A stretch of DNA of 64,000 nucleotides from Anisus vortex (lineage: Eukaryota > Mollusca > Gastropoda > Planorbidae): the NCBI GenBank assembly GCA_949126835.1, contig OX421495.1:28459721-28523720 (forward strand), given 5' to 3'. Positions 1-24,160 of the stretch are shown one piece after another. The notes beneath the pieces were generated by a model. The model searched no databases. It saw nothing but the letters and a program-made list of their open reading frames with translations, and was not told the origin of the DNA. The position numbers were made by a program, and so were the translations under genes. Numbering within the stretch: the first letter of the stretch is position 1; every line of letters begins with the position of its first letter.

Positions 1-826
1 AAATGTGACATGATTAACAGTTGGCTAAATTTATATCTGATGATAATTGCTAAATGTGACATGATTAACAGTTGGCTAAATTTATATCTGATGATAATTG
101 CTAAATGTGACATGATTAAAAGTTGGCTAAATTTATATCTGATGATAATTGCTAAATGTGACATGATTAACAGTTGGCTAAATTTATATCTGATGATAAT
201 TGCTAAATGTGACATGATTAAAAGTTGGGTAAATTTATATCTGATGATAATTGCTAACTGTGACATGATTAAAAGTTGGCTAAATTTATATCTGATGATA
301 ATTGCTAAATGTGACATGATTAAAAGTTGGGTAAATTTATATCTGATGATAATTGCTAAATGTGACATGATTAAAAGTGGCTAAATTTATATCTGATGAT
401 AATTGCTAGATGTGACATGATTAAAAGTTGGCTAAATTTATATCTGATGATAATTGCTAAATGTGACATGATTAAAAGTTGGGTAAATTTATATCTGATG
501 ATAATTGCTAAATGTGACATGATTAAAAGTTGGGTAAATTTATATCTGATGATAATTGCTAAATGTGACATGATTAAAAGTGGCTAAATTTATATCTGAT
601 GATAATTGCTAAATGTGACATGATTAAAAGTTGGCTAAATTTATATCTGATGATAATTGCTAAATGTGACATGATTAAAAGTTGGGTAAATTTATATCTG
701 ATGATAATTGCTAAATGTGACATGATTAAAAGTTGGGTAAATTTATATCTGATGATAATTGCTAAATGTGATATGACTAAGAGTTGGCTAAATAAATATC
801 TGAATGTGCTAAATGTGACATGATTA
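1..826. repeat. 51-bp minisatellite, about 16 copies, cut by the window edge
   Basis: The unit contains AAATGTGACATGATTAA and TCTGATGATAATTGCT. Two units are 50 bp through loss of one base in the TTGG run. The last unit is degenerate. The 17-codon period leaves several frames open, which is not evidence for a protein. It probably lies in the 3' part of NDUFAF7 (intron 8 or beyond). Confidence 0.95.
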
Positions 827-1164
827 AAATTAGTTTTTATTTACTTATGATGAATGTCTGTGTATCCTTATTTGACTATACCTGGTAGTGTAAGAGTAAA
901 GTAGAGTGACAATAATATATAAAATTTTGAAGTTTTAGAATTTGTTATAATATATTAATTAGCTTTTCAACCAGAAATTGGGAGTTCTAAAAGCTGTTTG
1001 AAAAAAGGAATAACCTACATTACATTTTTTGTATTCACATTAATGATTATTGTGGTTTTAAAAAGCAAGTAAAATTAGCCAAGCCATGTTCAAACTTATT
1101 CTTGACATATGTTACCAAATATTTTTTCGTCAGAATAATATCGCTATCCATAAATTTATATTAG
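827..1164. other. AT-rich sequence with no recognised feature
   Basis: No exon matching the missing NDUFAF7 C-terminus, no repeat and no structured element was found on either strand. Confidence 0.5.
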
Positions 1165-1690
1165 TGTGTAGCCAGAACAATGCCCAGCCACCTTTACCTT
1201 GCCCCAACTAATGTCAGGTATCCATCAGAGCTGGATAGACTCAGGGACACCTTCTATACTGGCCAGGGTGCCCCCAACTAATGTCAGGTATCCATCAGAG
1301 CTGGGTAGACTCAGGGACACCTTCTATACTGGCCAGGGTGCCCCCAACTAATGTCAGGTATCCATCAGAGCTGGGTAGACTCAGGGACACCTTCTATACT
1401 GGCCAGGGTGCCCCCAACTAATGTCAGGTATCCATCAGAGCTGGGTAGACTCAGGGACACCTTCTATACTGGCCAGGGTGCCCCCAACTAATGTCAGGTA
1501 TCCATCAGAGCTGGGTAGACTCAGGGACACCTTCTATACTGGCCAGGGTGCCCCCAACTAATGTCAGGTATCCATCAGAGCTGGATAGACTCAGGGACAC
1601 CTTCTATACTGGCCAGGGTGCAAATCTTAGCCTTCACCAGGATTCAAACTACCTACTGCTGCTTAGCCACCTATGCCCATGTGTAAATAG
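1165..1690 (-). mobile_element. SINE, reverse orientation, with an internal 70-bp tandem expansion
   Basis: Read on the minus strand, a degenerate tRNA-like head (CTAAGCAGCAGTAGGTAG, TTTGAATCCTGGTGAAGGCT) is followed by a core containing CTGAGTCTACCCAGCTCTGA, GGTACCTGACATTAGTTGGGG-like sequence and GTAAAGGTGGCTGGGC. From memory this resembles the widespread animal Meta-SINE type of core; the name is tentative. The core part is repeated six times at 1201-1620 with a period of exactly 70 bp. Confidence 0.7.
1201..1620. repeat. 70-bp minisatellite, 6 copies, derived from a SINE core
   Basis: Units begin at 1201, 1271, 1341, 1411, 1481 and 1551 and are nearly identical. The unit contains CCAACTAATGTCAGGTATCC and CTTCTATACTGGCCAGGGTG. 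The same core, unexpanded and in opposite orientation, is at 55340-55425. Confidence 0.95.
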
Positions 1691-2093
1691 TATAATAAAT
1701 ATTTTCATCTGTTTGACACAACACAAGAAGTTGATTTATTTTATAATAGGAAGTCATTAGCCTTTGAGGAAGAGTAAATGATATTGAAAAAAGTGAACAA
1801 GTAATGATTTCCTAACAGTCCATTCAAAATATGTTCACTAATGTGTATTAGAAATGTCAATTCTTTAAAATTTTAATATGAAGGTCTCAGGGCAAATAAG
1901 ACAAAATAGGTTTGAATAAGATTTTTTATGAGTGACATTAACAAAATAGGATGATTTTAATTGGGGATGTGTCCAGATATTAAGAGGTATGTGCAGAAGC
2001 TGTTGGTATTGTATTTTCAACATTTGCTTTCACTTGTTTTCAACAAATTGCATTTTATTTGCCACATACAAAATCTAGAAGAAAACAATATAC
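1691..2093. other. NDUFAF7 intron 8 sequence, nothing recognised
   Basis: AT-rich DNA downstream of exon 8. No match to the expected C-terminal exon was found. Confidence 0.5.
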
Positions 2094-14736
<12,643 letters not shown>

Positions 14737-14937
14737 CTGTGTTGACAGACAGAAAAAAAGGTCATTACTTATAGCCATTAAAAACATTCATAAAAAGGAA
14801 ACACATTTTCTCCGATGTACGTATTGGAGTAGCCATGATACTGGCTCTCATTTAAAAAAAAAAAGTCCAGGAAAAAAACACTTCAAAAGCGATTAGAATA
14901 AAAGTCAGGGTTGATAAAAATTGATTCCATGACAACT

Positions 14938-15173
14938 CGTCTACAGATTTTTCGTCTACGACACTTCGTCTACAGAAAGTTGGTCAACCGACATTACGTC
15001 TACCGCGACAACTCGTCTAACGACACTTCGTCTACCGAAAATTGGTCTAATGCGACACTTCGTCTACCCCGACATTTGGTATACCAGACGATTCGTCTAC
15101 CACGACAGTTCGTCTACCATGACAGTTCGTCTACCGACATTTCGTCTACCGCGACACTTCGTTTACCACAACA
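14938..15173 (+). repeat. CGTCTA-motif array (ordered, ~16-17 bp spacing)
   Basis: About fourteen CGTCTA-like motifs are spaced 15-18 bp apart and separated by short spacers such as CCGCGACA and ACGACACTT. The order of variants (GGTCAACC, ACGTCTACCGCGACAACT, GGTCTAATGCGACACTT) matches the reverse-strand array at 31930-32300. The array is therefore a dispersed element with a fixed internal order, not a plain microsatellite. Confidence 0.85.
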
Positions 15174-15828
15174 GTAATGTGTTTATTTGAAAAATATATT
15201 TAAAAATCGGATGAATTTGGGTTTTAATGAAATTTCTTTATTTAAATGACATTTTTCTCTCATTATTTAAAACACTCTTTTTTATTTTCATGTATACTAA
15301 AGTGCTTAAAGGGGACATCCATTATTTACGCAACAATTTTTATGGAAATTGTTACCTCTCTTCTCTCCCTTGTTATTTTTTAATGTTTTCTTTAGTTGAT
15401 GGTCCCATACAGAAGATGCATAATATTCTAGTATAGGTCTAACAGGTCTAACCTCTGACCTATGACATTACTCCCCCAACTTTATAAATCTTTTAGTTTC
15501 ACACAAAGAAATTTCCAATGGAAATTTCTTAAAACTAAAATTTAAAAAAAGGAAAAAAGGATAAAATGTATGTAATGTATCTAAAAAAAAAAGCCATGTT
15601 CTTACCATAATCAATAAGAAATAGCACAACATGGCCTTTTATCAACAACAAGTTTCACAATGCTGTTTTGGTGTTCTATAACCATGTGCATGACTTGCCA
15701 ATTAGCACAAAAAAAGACCAACTAGAAGGTTTGTTTAAAAAAAAACAATACTAAAGGTAAAGGCTAACAGATGTGAAAAAACTGTTTTGGAAAGTGTGCA
15801 CATTATGGCAAGGTCGACCCATGCGTTA
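15174..15828. other. AT-rich intergenic sequence, nothing recognised
   Basis: Several A-runs; no open frame with recognisable content. Confidence 0.45.
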
Positions 15829-15993
15829 ATGGCAGAGGTTGGCAACCTACGGCCCGCAATGGCACGCGGAAGACTCCTAAAAATCTATTACAGTATCTCC
15901 TATTAGAAATTAAGTGCTAAAGCAGGGTGACGTATAGGCTGTTGGCACGCTGAATGAATTAGCAATCCCACTTTGGCACACTATTATCAAAAG
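15829..15993 (-). mobile_element. hAT-like MITE fragment
   Basis: The segment opens with CAGAGGTTGGCAACCTACGG and holds GGCACGCGGAAGACTCC and GGCTGTTGGCACGCTGAA, the landmarks of the hAT-like family seen at 21921, 36720 and 43291. One terminus (AAAAGGTT) runs into unrelated DNA. Confidence 0.65.
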
Positions 15994-16418
15994 GTTATGT
16001 ATGGTATTACGTGATTAAATAGATACATATAAATAAATAAACATAGGGTTATTCATAGCTTGCAAGTAGAGAGGGCTAGGTAAACAAATCAATAAAATCT
16101 CCTTATTCGGAAATGAATTGAGGGCTGTGACATCACACTGAGCGAGCAAAGTCTTAACTTAGTCTGTTAGATTGTTCTATTCATTGCAAAGGGCAGAGAT
16201 TATAAACTGATAGCAGAGATTTAAAGAGAAATAAACAATTCTCTTCCCTTTTTCCCCTGTAGTTCCTTAATGAATGGACCGACCTCGCTTAATGGCTAAA
16301 CATATTTTAAATCTAGTATAAAACCGCAATTAGTTGGAGTTCTGCATTGGCCTCTAAATGAGTCGGTTGTGTATTCTTCCCTTGTTTCATGTAAATAGTT
16401 GCATAATATTAATTTATT

Positions 16419-17012
16419 TGTGATGCAACCCCACGGAATGGTACTGAAGTGGGCAAAATAGGATATTTAGTTTTAGGTATTGAATTAAAGCTAATTCATT
16501 TATCTATATATTGGTGAAAAATCTTTAAAATCCATTAATTAGTTCAAAAGTTATTCAAAATTACATAAGTAAAGGTTTAGGAAAGTCCTTTTGGAGAAAA
16601 ATGAAAAATAAAACAGTAGATCTACCGATTTTTTTTAAATTTAGCATTGCAACAGATAATTAATCATTTCCAGCACAAACAAATATGAACCAATTGTCAT
16701 GAAATTTAAGAAACATAATCATAATGAATTAATGCACAAGCTGTTAAAGTTTTAAATGTTTTAGGTAATATTTATGACATTTTTATACAATTTAATGTTT
16801 AAAGGACATTTTGCCTGATTTTATACAAAAGCTGCATAAAAACAAATTTTTTATTAATTTCTAAAATCATTTTAGCTTGAAAATTTGACAGCTATATGTT
16901 AAGGCATTCAACATTACAAATCAAAAATAATATAAAAAACAACCTTGGACCCTTTTCTTCATATTTTTTGCACTTATTGAAAAATCAGTTTTACCGACTT
17001 CCGTGCATCACA
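16419..17012. mobile_element. MITE copy 2 (TGTGATGCAACCCC family)
   Basis: This copy is about 85-90% similar along its length to the MITE at 4895-5500. The right terminus is shortened: CCGACTTCCGTG joins directly to CATCACA, so most of the right inverted repeat is lost. Confidence 0.85.
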
Positions 17013-17319
17013 TTTGTAGATACCTGTGAAATAAACTATGGTTGGAATATTTGCATTATAGTATAGCCTGACTTGATTGCTTCAATTACCAACATTTGTG
17101 TTTCGTCAATAAATACAAATCATATATAACCTCTTCAAGCTATTTCATTAGTGAAAGGTGAACGGAGACTGTCATATCTCAAGGACCTAATGAGGCGATG
17201 TACAGATGAATCTATATCTAACAGAAGACAACCCTAGATGTCAACGAGTAAACGTATTAAATGGCCTAAATACACCATTAAAAGCAATCTACACAGGAAC
17301 AATAGCATCAAGAAGATTA

Positions 17320-18380
17320 GGGACGTAATCGGTGGATAGGTTGCACCTTTAGTTTAGGATTATTTTTATGTTGTCATTGACCCGCATATATCTTATCTTT
17401 TCATTACAGACAAATAGGTCGCACCCTGACTTTTAGGGAGTTCACTTCTAAAAAAATCAGACCTTTTAAGCATAAAAGTTACGAATTATCCACCCTAATT
17501 TGGAAACTTTCCTTTAAAAATAGTTTTAATCATGCACAACGCAAACCTAATCAAATAAAAGCAGCATTTCATTTGCTTTTAACTACCGTTTAACACAGCC
17601 ATTAGTCATATGGGAAAGTTTCTTCATCTAAGTCCCTGTCCCTACTCAAGTGCCTATCCCTAGAATGGGTCAACACAAAAAGAAGTCTTTTGAAGTGCGC
17701 TCTGAAGTCAAGGATAGATACACTGTAGGCCTACAAGTGCCCTAATAACCATTATATTATTTGTAATGATTTCCATCACGGGTGAACGAAAAGAAAAATT
17801 AGTGGCGAGTGCTGGCTTTTGATCTTGTTCACTTCCGAGCGACAACAAGCACTGTTTTTTCAAACTCTTACATTCAGATTGTAGTTGTGGAAACATTGCT
17901 TTGACATGGCGTGGTTTTCTCGCAATGCAAAACACTGCCTTATATTAAGTTATAGGAACTTATAGGCCTTCTTTTTATTTAAACTTATTAGGTTGTAAGT
18001 TATAACTTATAACCTTAGTATAGATCCAAAATAAAATGCATCTTAAGTATTCTTAAGCTACTAGTCTACAAGCAAATGTCTATTTTATAGGTCTAGATAG
18101 GCTTTTACATATTTTTTAAATTCTATTTTTTTGTATATTTAATTTGCGATCAATACCAAATTTCAAAAATGCTGTCTGGATGGATTACCGGCTTACGGTA
18201 ACTTACGCTTTCGGCTTTCGTCCACTTTGGAAATACAAAAACAGTCCAAAAGTTCAAAAGACGGTCGAGGGTGTGGGGGTCTGAAAACCTAAAATATTTG
18301 TTCTTTTCAATGATATAAATATATTATATTTACACCTACGAAAGTTTTCTTAATGTAAAATGTAGGCCTAAGCAATAGCC
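17320..18380 (+). mobile_element. ~1-kb TIR repeat family, diverged copy
   Basis: It shares TAGGTTGCACCTTTAGTTTA, GACCCGCATATATC, CATCTTAAG...CTACTAGTCTACAAGC and GTCTAGATAGGCTTTTACAT with the copy at 11785. It contains insertions and several TAGGCCTA octamers. Confidence 0.6.
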
Positions 18381-18880
18381 TATAGATCTCATTAGTGACT
18401 AGTCTTGATTATGATTAGGCCTACTCTGATTAATTAGTCCACCAGTAGGCCTATATCTTTAGGCTAATAATTTTTTATTATAGTTAGGCCTATAGCATTA
18501 TAATTATATATAGTATATATAGTATAGCCTATATAATATAGCCATAGCCTACCAGTACCAGTCCACCATGTCAAAATACCAAAAAAAAATTGGATAGGCC
18601 TACTTACTTGACTTTTGTCCGTAAGTTACGAATTATTAATAATTTTTAAGCCTACATAAATGTCACAGTGGTGTAGCTAAACATCTGATCGTTATATTAA
18701 TTTATATTTATAAAAATGTTCTATTGTTACCATACTAGTCTATAGGCCTACAGAATGCATTGTCTTGAAAAGAATGTCCAAGTCAAAGTCATACTCATAA
18801 TTCTTTTTATAGATCAGTGCTCACAATCAACCCAGTTCAACCAAGCTACAGAATCAAAATAAAATAACGAAGTGTCTTCC
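18381..18880. other. Stretch rich in TAGGCCTA octamers
   Basis: At least five exact octamers lie between 18400 and 18750, in AT-rich DNA with no gene. Confidence 0.7.
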
Positions 18881-18882
18881 TA

Positions 18883-18928
18883 CCCCAAAAATTTGGGGTA
18901 TCTAGGCGTACGCCTAGAGACCCCAAAA
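18883..18928. repeat. Two adjacent palindromes (TACCCCAAAAATTTGGGGTA and CTAGGCGTACGCCTAG)
   Basis: The first is a 20-bp near-perfect palindrome; the second is a perfect 16-bp palindrome a few bases later. Both could form cruciforms. The same CCCCAAA/TTTGGGG core recurs at 19690-19866. Confidence 0.8.
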
Positions 18929-19169
18929 GTTTTTTAGCCTACTGCGCATGACATTATTTTGATTTCAAAAGCTTTCGCTTCCGATTTAGCTAGATCATCC
19001 TTTCATTATTCATGTCTAGTTTTGACAAGATATGATGGGCCTAATGATCTAAATTATGGAATTTTATCTAACTTAATCTTATGACGGTGACCCAAGTCAC
19101 GTGACTGACCATGGGCATAATCGTTTTTTCTTGTTTGAGTTGCTTAATTACTATTTATTGTCTAACTTA

Positions 19170-19266
19170 ACAGAGGTATCGTGGCCTAATGGTCAGTAGC
19201 GTTTTCTGGCCACCGGAGTCTCGAATGTTCGAATCCAGCTATCTCCATCTTTTTTTTTTTTTTTTT
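19170..19266 (+). mobile_element. tRNA-derived SINE or tRNA relic with T-run
   Basis: GTGGCCTAATGGTCAGTAGC (A-box-like) and TGTTCGAATCC (B-box) are followed by a 17-T run, which would stop RNA polymerase III. The acceptor stem pairs only partly and the T stem is weak, so a functional tRNA is unlikely. Confidence 0.5.
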
Positions 19267-19689
19267 TAAATTCAAATACAGTACAATGAGATATTTTTTT
19301 AGTTCAATACGAGAATACCCTTCATTTATTCATGTGGGTGGAAATAATTCCATTCAAAGTATCAAAGAAATAAAAAATTCGACTGTTACTACTGTTAGGC
19401 CTAATTAATGTCGAGCCTATTTCTTGAGAAAACGTGTTAAATGTCATTACCAAACAATTTATAAAGTAGTTTAATAAAGTCATATTAGTAAACATCTTGA
19501 CTTGCGCTACAATTTCAATTACGATAAGCCATTCATTTAGCCTACTATGAATGTGGGTGGACATAACAATCTCATTCAATGTATCCATTCAAAGTATTAA
19601 ACTAATAATTAGACTATTAGGCATAATGCCCGTTTCTTTATAAATATGTTAATATCAATACGCTCTACGTCTCTCGTTTGTACTTGTAG

Positions 19690-19866
19690 TTGGGTGGTCT
19701 ATCTAGGCCACTAGCTAGAGACCCCATTTTTTTGGGGCATCTAGACCGCCAGCTAGATACCCCAAAAATTTGGGCTCTTTAGACCGCCAGCTAAATACCC
19801 CAAATTTTTGGGGCATTTAGGCCGCCAGCTAGATACCCCAAATTTTTGGGGTATCTAGCCTCTTCC
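19690..19866. repeat. ~45-bp tandem units each carrying a CCCCAAA...TTTGGGG hairpin, 4 copies
   Basis: Units combine TCTAGACCGCCAGCTAGATA with the inverted repeat ACCCCAAATTTTTGGGG. With the palindromes at 18883 they bracket about 0.95 kb. Confidence 0.8.
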
Positions 19867-20156
19867 ATAAAATAAATTAAACTAGGTTATAATCACTAGC
19901 ATCTATATCTAATAGACCAAGTTGAATGGTTTGTTAGAATCGAATTTTAATCCATCAACCGAAATGTTATACAATTTTGCAGAAATCGATATACGGTAGA
20001 TCTATTATAGATCTATTATTCTTTTTCCAACTTTTCACTATAGGCCAACGCTATTAGGCATATTTCAATTTTAATGTAAACCAAGTCTGTTTTTAAATAT
20101 GTTGATTGAATGATTGAGTCTATAAAAATCCTTTATATATAGGGCCTATCATATGT

Positions 20157-20240
20157 GAGGCAGGCTGGTCTTGTGGTAGCGTTAGTTCATCGGACTGTCT
20201 ACAAAACGTCCTGGGTTCTAGTCCTGCCGCCCTCCAGATG
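20157..20240 (+). mobile_element. tRNA-derived SINE head joined to a LINE tail
   Basis: CTGGTCTTGTGGTAGCGTTA (A-box-like) and CCTGGGTTCTAGTCCTGCCG (B-box-like) form a SINE head. It leads within about 40 bp into the reverse-strand LINE 3' end at 20262. Confidence 0.6.
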
Positions 20241-20261
20241 GAGAAAGCCGCAACGTTCCTT

Positions 20262-20535
20262 GTTAGCTTATTTCCTACATCCTACATATTATATCCCGTA
20301 GTCTGTTGGACCGTTGTGGTGCCACAGATGACATACACACGCAGCCTCTTCTATTCCTCCCGTCTCTCAGCCTTTCTCAACGTGTCGCACAGTTTAATAC
20401 CTGTCCATTCCCTAATGTTATCCTCCCATCGTTTCTTTTGTCTTCCTCTCTTTCTCCCTCCTCTGGTATTATGGTACCCTGCAAAATGGTTTTGGCAAGC
20501 CCGTTGGTTCTGGTTACGAGGCTATATTTACGTAA
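20262..20535 (-). mobile_element. LINE 3' end fragment
   Basis: The minus strand encodes the C-terminal LINE tail: a WRRLVYMSSVAPQ-like segment, then ACCAGAGGAGGGAGAAAGAG (GGRRR region), broken by stops. It matches the tails at 14150-14235, 31555-31805 and 51990-52200. Confidence 0.75.
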
Positions 20536-21639
20536 CCTATATATATATAGGCTATACTTAAATTGCTCCCACAGCCAACATCCCTTATAGGGCTACATCT
20601 AGCAAAAAACTAACGCTTCCACCCCTCTGAGGTACGGGAGTTCTATAATGACTGGTTACTTTATAAAGTAGGCCCTAATAGCTGCAACAAGCGACAATCT
20701 ATATATATGTGACGTAATTGGGCAAGGTGCGGTGGATTTAAATGTTTCTTATTCCTACATGACCCGCCACAATCAAGCCACCACGTGCTAACGGAGAAGG
20801 TGTAAAACTGTTTTATGGTTGGTAGCCTATTTGCTTTTGGGCACTTTTAGTTACGTGTGTTAGGAAAAGAAAGTATTTAGATAGTAGATCTAAGGAAACG
20901 GTGACAATACGCAAAAATACAATATATAATCCACTTAGATTTAATTGAAAGTGATGGTAGGATTACAATCGTGTCTACTTTGAGGTGAAAGGCATGATAG
21001 TCCCTGCGAGTAGGCCTAAATTATTTATACTTGTAAAAAAACATTGCCTGAGCGTGAGTTTCCATATTTACATTTTTGGTGCATCGTTTATTATATACAC
21101 CGACCACAAGCCACTAACAACTCTTGGCAGAATTGCAATGTCATTATGAAAGGGCGATAATTTAGGCCTAATCGTTCTACCTAAAGCCCTATGGGCTATA
21201 TGACAATGATCGTGATCAGTGGCCATTTAAAGCATGTTAGAGGAGTCTTATGTGAAAAAGTTATGTGTAAAGAATGTTAGGAATTAAGCGACTCCCACAG
21301 TAATATAAGGAACTTCGTCAAATCTCTCCATTGCCTGAGGACCTATGGGGAGAATTAGCCTATCAGGAGATTTTTGTCACTTTCCTAACGGTCAACATCT
21401 TCTCGTTGTAACTTGTCACTGGTGATCGAGTATCTGAGATTAACTTAACAGTCGAAGTCGAAGAAGAACCGTGTTGGCGAATTTAGGGTATTGTCTTAAT
21501 TTAGTTACCCAGGCTCGAATCGCCTCAGCAGTCCGAAATTGTGACCATGACAACTATTAGGGGTTAGCCTATATATTATAATATATTACTTTTGCACTGT
21601 TTTCCATAGGATCTGATACAAGAAGTAAGTGCTTTAGAT
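20536..21639. other. Intergenic DNA without recognised features
   Basis: Mixed-composition sequence with two TAGGCCTA octamers (about 21014 and 21163). No coding similarity was seen. Confidence 0.45.
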
Positions 21640-21777
21640 AGTCTTGTCCGACCGGGGAAGGTGAGTGTAGGGAATCAGCAGATAGTCGTGTCCGAACTGG
21701 AAATATGTGTGTAGGGAATCAGCAGATAGTCGTGTCCGAACTGGGAATATGTGTGTAGGGAATCAGCAGATAGTTAT
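21640..21777. repeat. 44-bp direct repeat, ~3 copies
   Basis: The unit contains AGATAGTCGTGTCCGAACTG and GTGTGTAGGGAATCAGC. It is unrelated to the other 44-bp array. Confidence 0.85.
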
Positions 21778-21912
21778 GCCTACGATTATAATTTTTCCTT
21801 TGATTACAAATATATAGCCTATCTTTATTTTTGTGAACAACAGACCCATGACAGACCGAGCATGGCAAATAAACATAGGCCTACCGTAAATAACTATTAA
21901 TAATAAAGTATG

Positions 21913-24160
21913 GTCTACGCCAGGGGTCGGCAACCTTTTGCTAATGTAGCCAAACTAAGATTTTTAAATAATTCAGCGTGCCAACAGCCTAAAAGTCAAC
22001 CTGCTCTATTATACTTGTTTTATTATTTTTATAAGACAATTAATTTAACTTCGTAGCAAGACCAAAAACAAAGGGAAACTATAGAGAAAATCGTTAAAGC
22101 GTTTTATATTCAATAAAAGAAATAACTTTCTCAAGCCTCTGACCGCCCACTTGTACTTCGGATTAAAACTCTACATTTGCCATAGCTTTGGTCTTTTTGT
22201 CGTTGATTTCCGTGTCATACGCCGTTGATATTTTCTCTAGTTTGGTTTTTAACTCCCTCGGTTCATCTTCACTGTCAGCTAAGACAACTGCTGCACTTTG
22301 CAAGCTAAAAACATCTGGCGAAGCAAGACAATCTCACTTTACTCGAGGATTCGACTGATGCACTCCCTGGCGATGGCAGTTTTTATGTACGGCTGTGAAA
22401 CATGGACACTTACAGCAGATCTCCAGCAAAGAATCATTTCCCTGGAAATGAGATGCTTACGTAAAATTTTAAACATCTACTACAAAGATCGAGTTACAAA
22501 TGAGGCTGTCCGTGGAGCGAATCACCAACGTCATCGGCCATCACGATCCAGGATCTACTCAGCGCCATTAAATCCAGAAACTCAGATGGTACGGGCATGT
22601 GGCAAGATCCAAAGGCCTGGCGAAAACCATCCAGCAGGGCACAGTGCGGGGTGGAAGAAAGAGAGGCAGGCAGAAGAGACGATAGGATGATGACATCAAG
22701 TAGTGGACGTTGTACCGGCTTGTCTCCCAGAAGGCGGCGCAGGACAGAGACGAATGGCGTAAAATTATTCAACTGTCAAAAAATGTTGCCCCAACGACTT
22801 TCACTCGGGTTATGGGATAGTCGAAGACGAAGAAGAAAATAAATAACATGTTTGTGATTATCATCCTTTTTATTTATTGTATTTATACCAAATACTAAAT
22901 GTTATTACCAAACCTTCACATTTAGGGTAAATATTTTGTAATCATTATCATTTGGTTATCACGATAAGGCTCTTGCAACTATTTTGTTCTCAGAGGTTTT
23001 CTTTAATTCATTGAAGTTTATTGGAATGACAACAGTCATAGTTATTGAACGTTTAAAGGACTTGATGCGCAGTAATCATACCTACTGAGTTGTTAATATT
23101 TATAATGTTTGAAAAATGTGCATATAATTTTTTAATCACGTAATATTTATATAATTTTTAAATTTTAAATTTCTCTTTTACAGTTTGGTCATTATAAAGT
23201 TATAATTTCTAGGCCATTACGTCTTTTATAAAAAATAAAAAAAAGAAGTAACATAGCCTAATAATAGACATATTAGCTTTTAAATAATATGGGCTAATTA
23301 TCTCCCTTTAATTGAAATAAAGTTTCTAAATATGATTCAATAGTAGATGCATAACTTGTTTAGTTATATAAGAAATAATTATTGACTTATTATTTTTTCT
23401 TTATATAAATCCAGCATTAAGGTAGGCTTATTCATTACAAGATTTAATTATTAGAGATATAAAATTAATTAACCTTAAGAAGTTTATCTTTTAAACATTA
23501 ATAATTACAACAATTACAATGCTATTTAAAAGTCTCTTATATTTATTACATTGACAAAAAAAAATATTTTTTTAGAATTACTTATATTTATGTTAAATTA
23601 TAGAAGATGAACATAAAACTCGTAAATGTAATTAGTCTGAATCAATAATTAATGAGTGCCTTGTATTGAATGCTCTTCGCTAATTTATAATGGCAGATAG
23701 GCCTACATATATTTAGTCATTTCTGAGTAGTGTAGGCCTATTGTAAAAGACCTCTTTCAATGCTTATTAACACAGCTTTCATGTGCAATAAATACTGTTC
23801 GCACGTGTACGTTGAACCAATGCCTGGCAGTTGTGAATAGAAGATGACTTTCCTAACCAGAAGCTTCCATTAAGATTTTCCAGCAAATCGGCACATTTCG
23901 ATGTCCATTTTTAAATGTTTAAATTCAACTAGCATTGTTAATGCGTTAATTCAGTCATTGAAATGTGTCGCTCAATCATTCAGAAACATCGGCTTCAACT
24001 GAACCTGAAAATGTTGTGTGTGTTTTTCTCATCAATAAAAAACAGCAACTCATGGAGGTCTCTCGAATCGCGTGACATTGAAAATCGCTCTGCGTGCCAA
24101 GTTTGGCACGCGTGCCTTAGGCCTTAGGGCCTTAGGCTTAGGTTGCCGACCCGTCTACGC
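21913..24160. mobile_element. hAT-like element, 2.2 kb, with perfect 8-bp target duplication
   Basis: GTCTACGC occurs at 21913-21920 and again at 24153-24160. Between them the left end is CAGGGGTCGGCAACCT and the right end AGGTTGCCGACCC is its inverted match, lacking the outermost three bases. Eight-base duplications with CAGGGG-type ends are characteristic of hAT elements. The inner sequence (CAGCGTGCCAACAGCC, CTGCGTGCCAAGTTTGGCAC) is shared with the small copies at 36720 and 43291. No transposase was found; the bulk is AT-rich plus a nested LINE. Confidence 0.88.
22105..22842 (+). mobile_element. LINE relic with 5' inversion, nested in the hAT-like element
   Basis: From 22277 the plus strand reads TAALCKLK, LYSRIRLMHSLAMAVFMYGC, ETWTLTADLQQRI, EMRCLRKIL, KGLAKTIQQGT and GGRKRGRQ (with frame breaks). 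Directly upstream, 22276-22105 on the minus strand reads ELKTKLEKISTAYDTEINDK, KTKAMANVEF and VQVGGQRLEKVISF, which in an intact element comes just before the plus-strand part. This head-to-head arrangement is the signature of twin priming during insertion. Confidence 0.8.

Noticed and set aside
10..823. Open frames of up to 124 codons with a 17-residue repeat
   Set aside because: The frame is open only because the 51-bp unit is a multiple of 3. There is no start context or domain, and the minus strand is open too.
15001..15177. Coding frame through the CGTCTA array (RLPR repeats)
   Set aside because: It is a periodic DNA repeat with several frames open. Other copies have different frames and stops.
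19170..19250. Functional tRNA gene
   Set aside because: The A- and B-box words are present, but the T stem and one acceptor pair do not form and no clear anticodon arm is seen. A SINE head is more likely.
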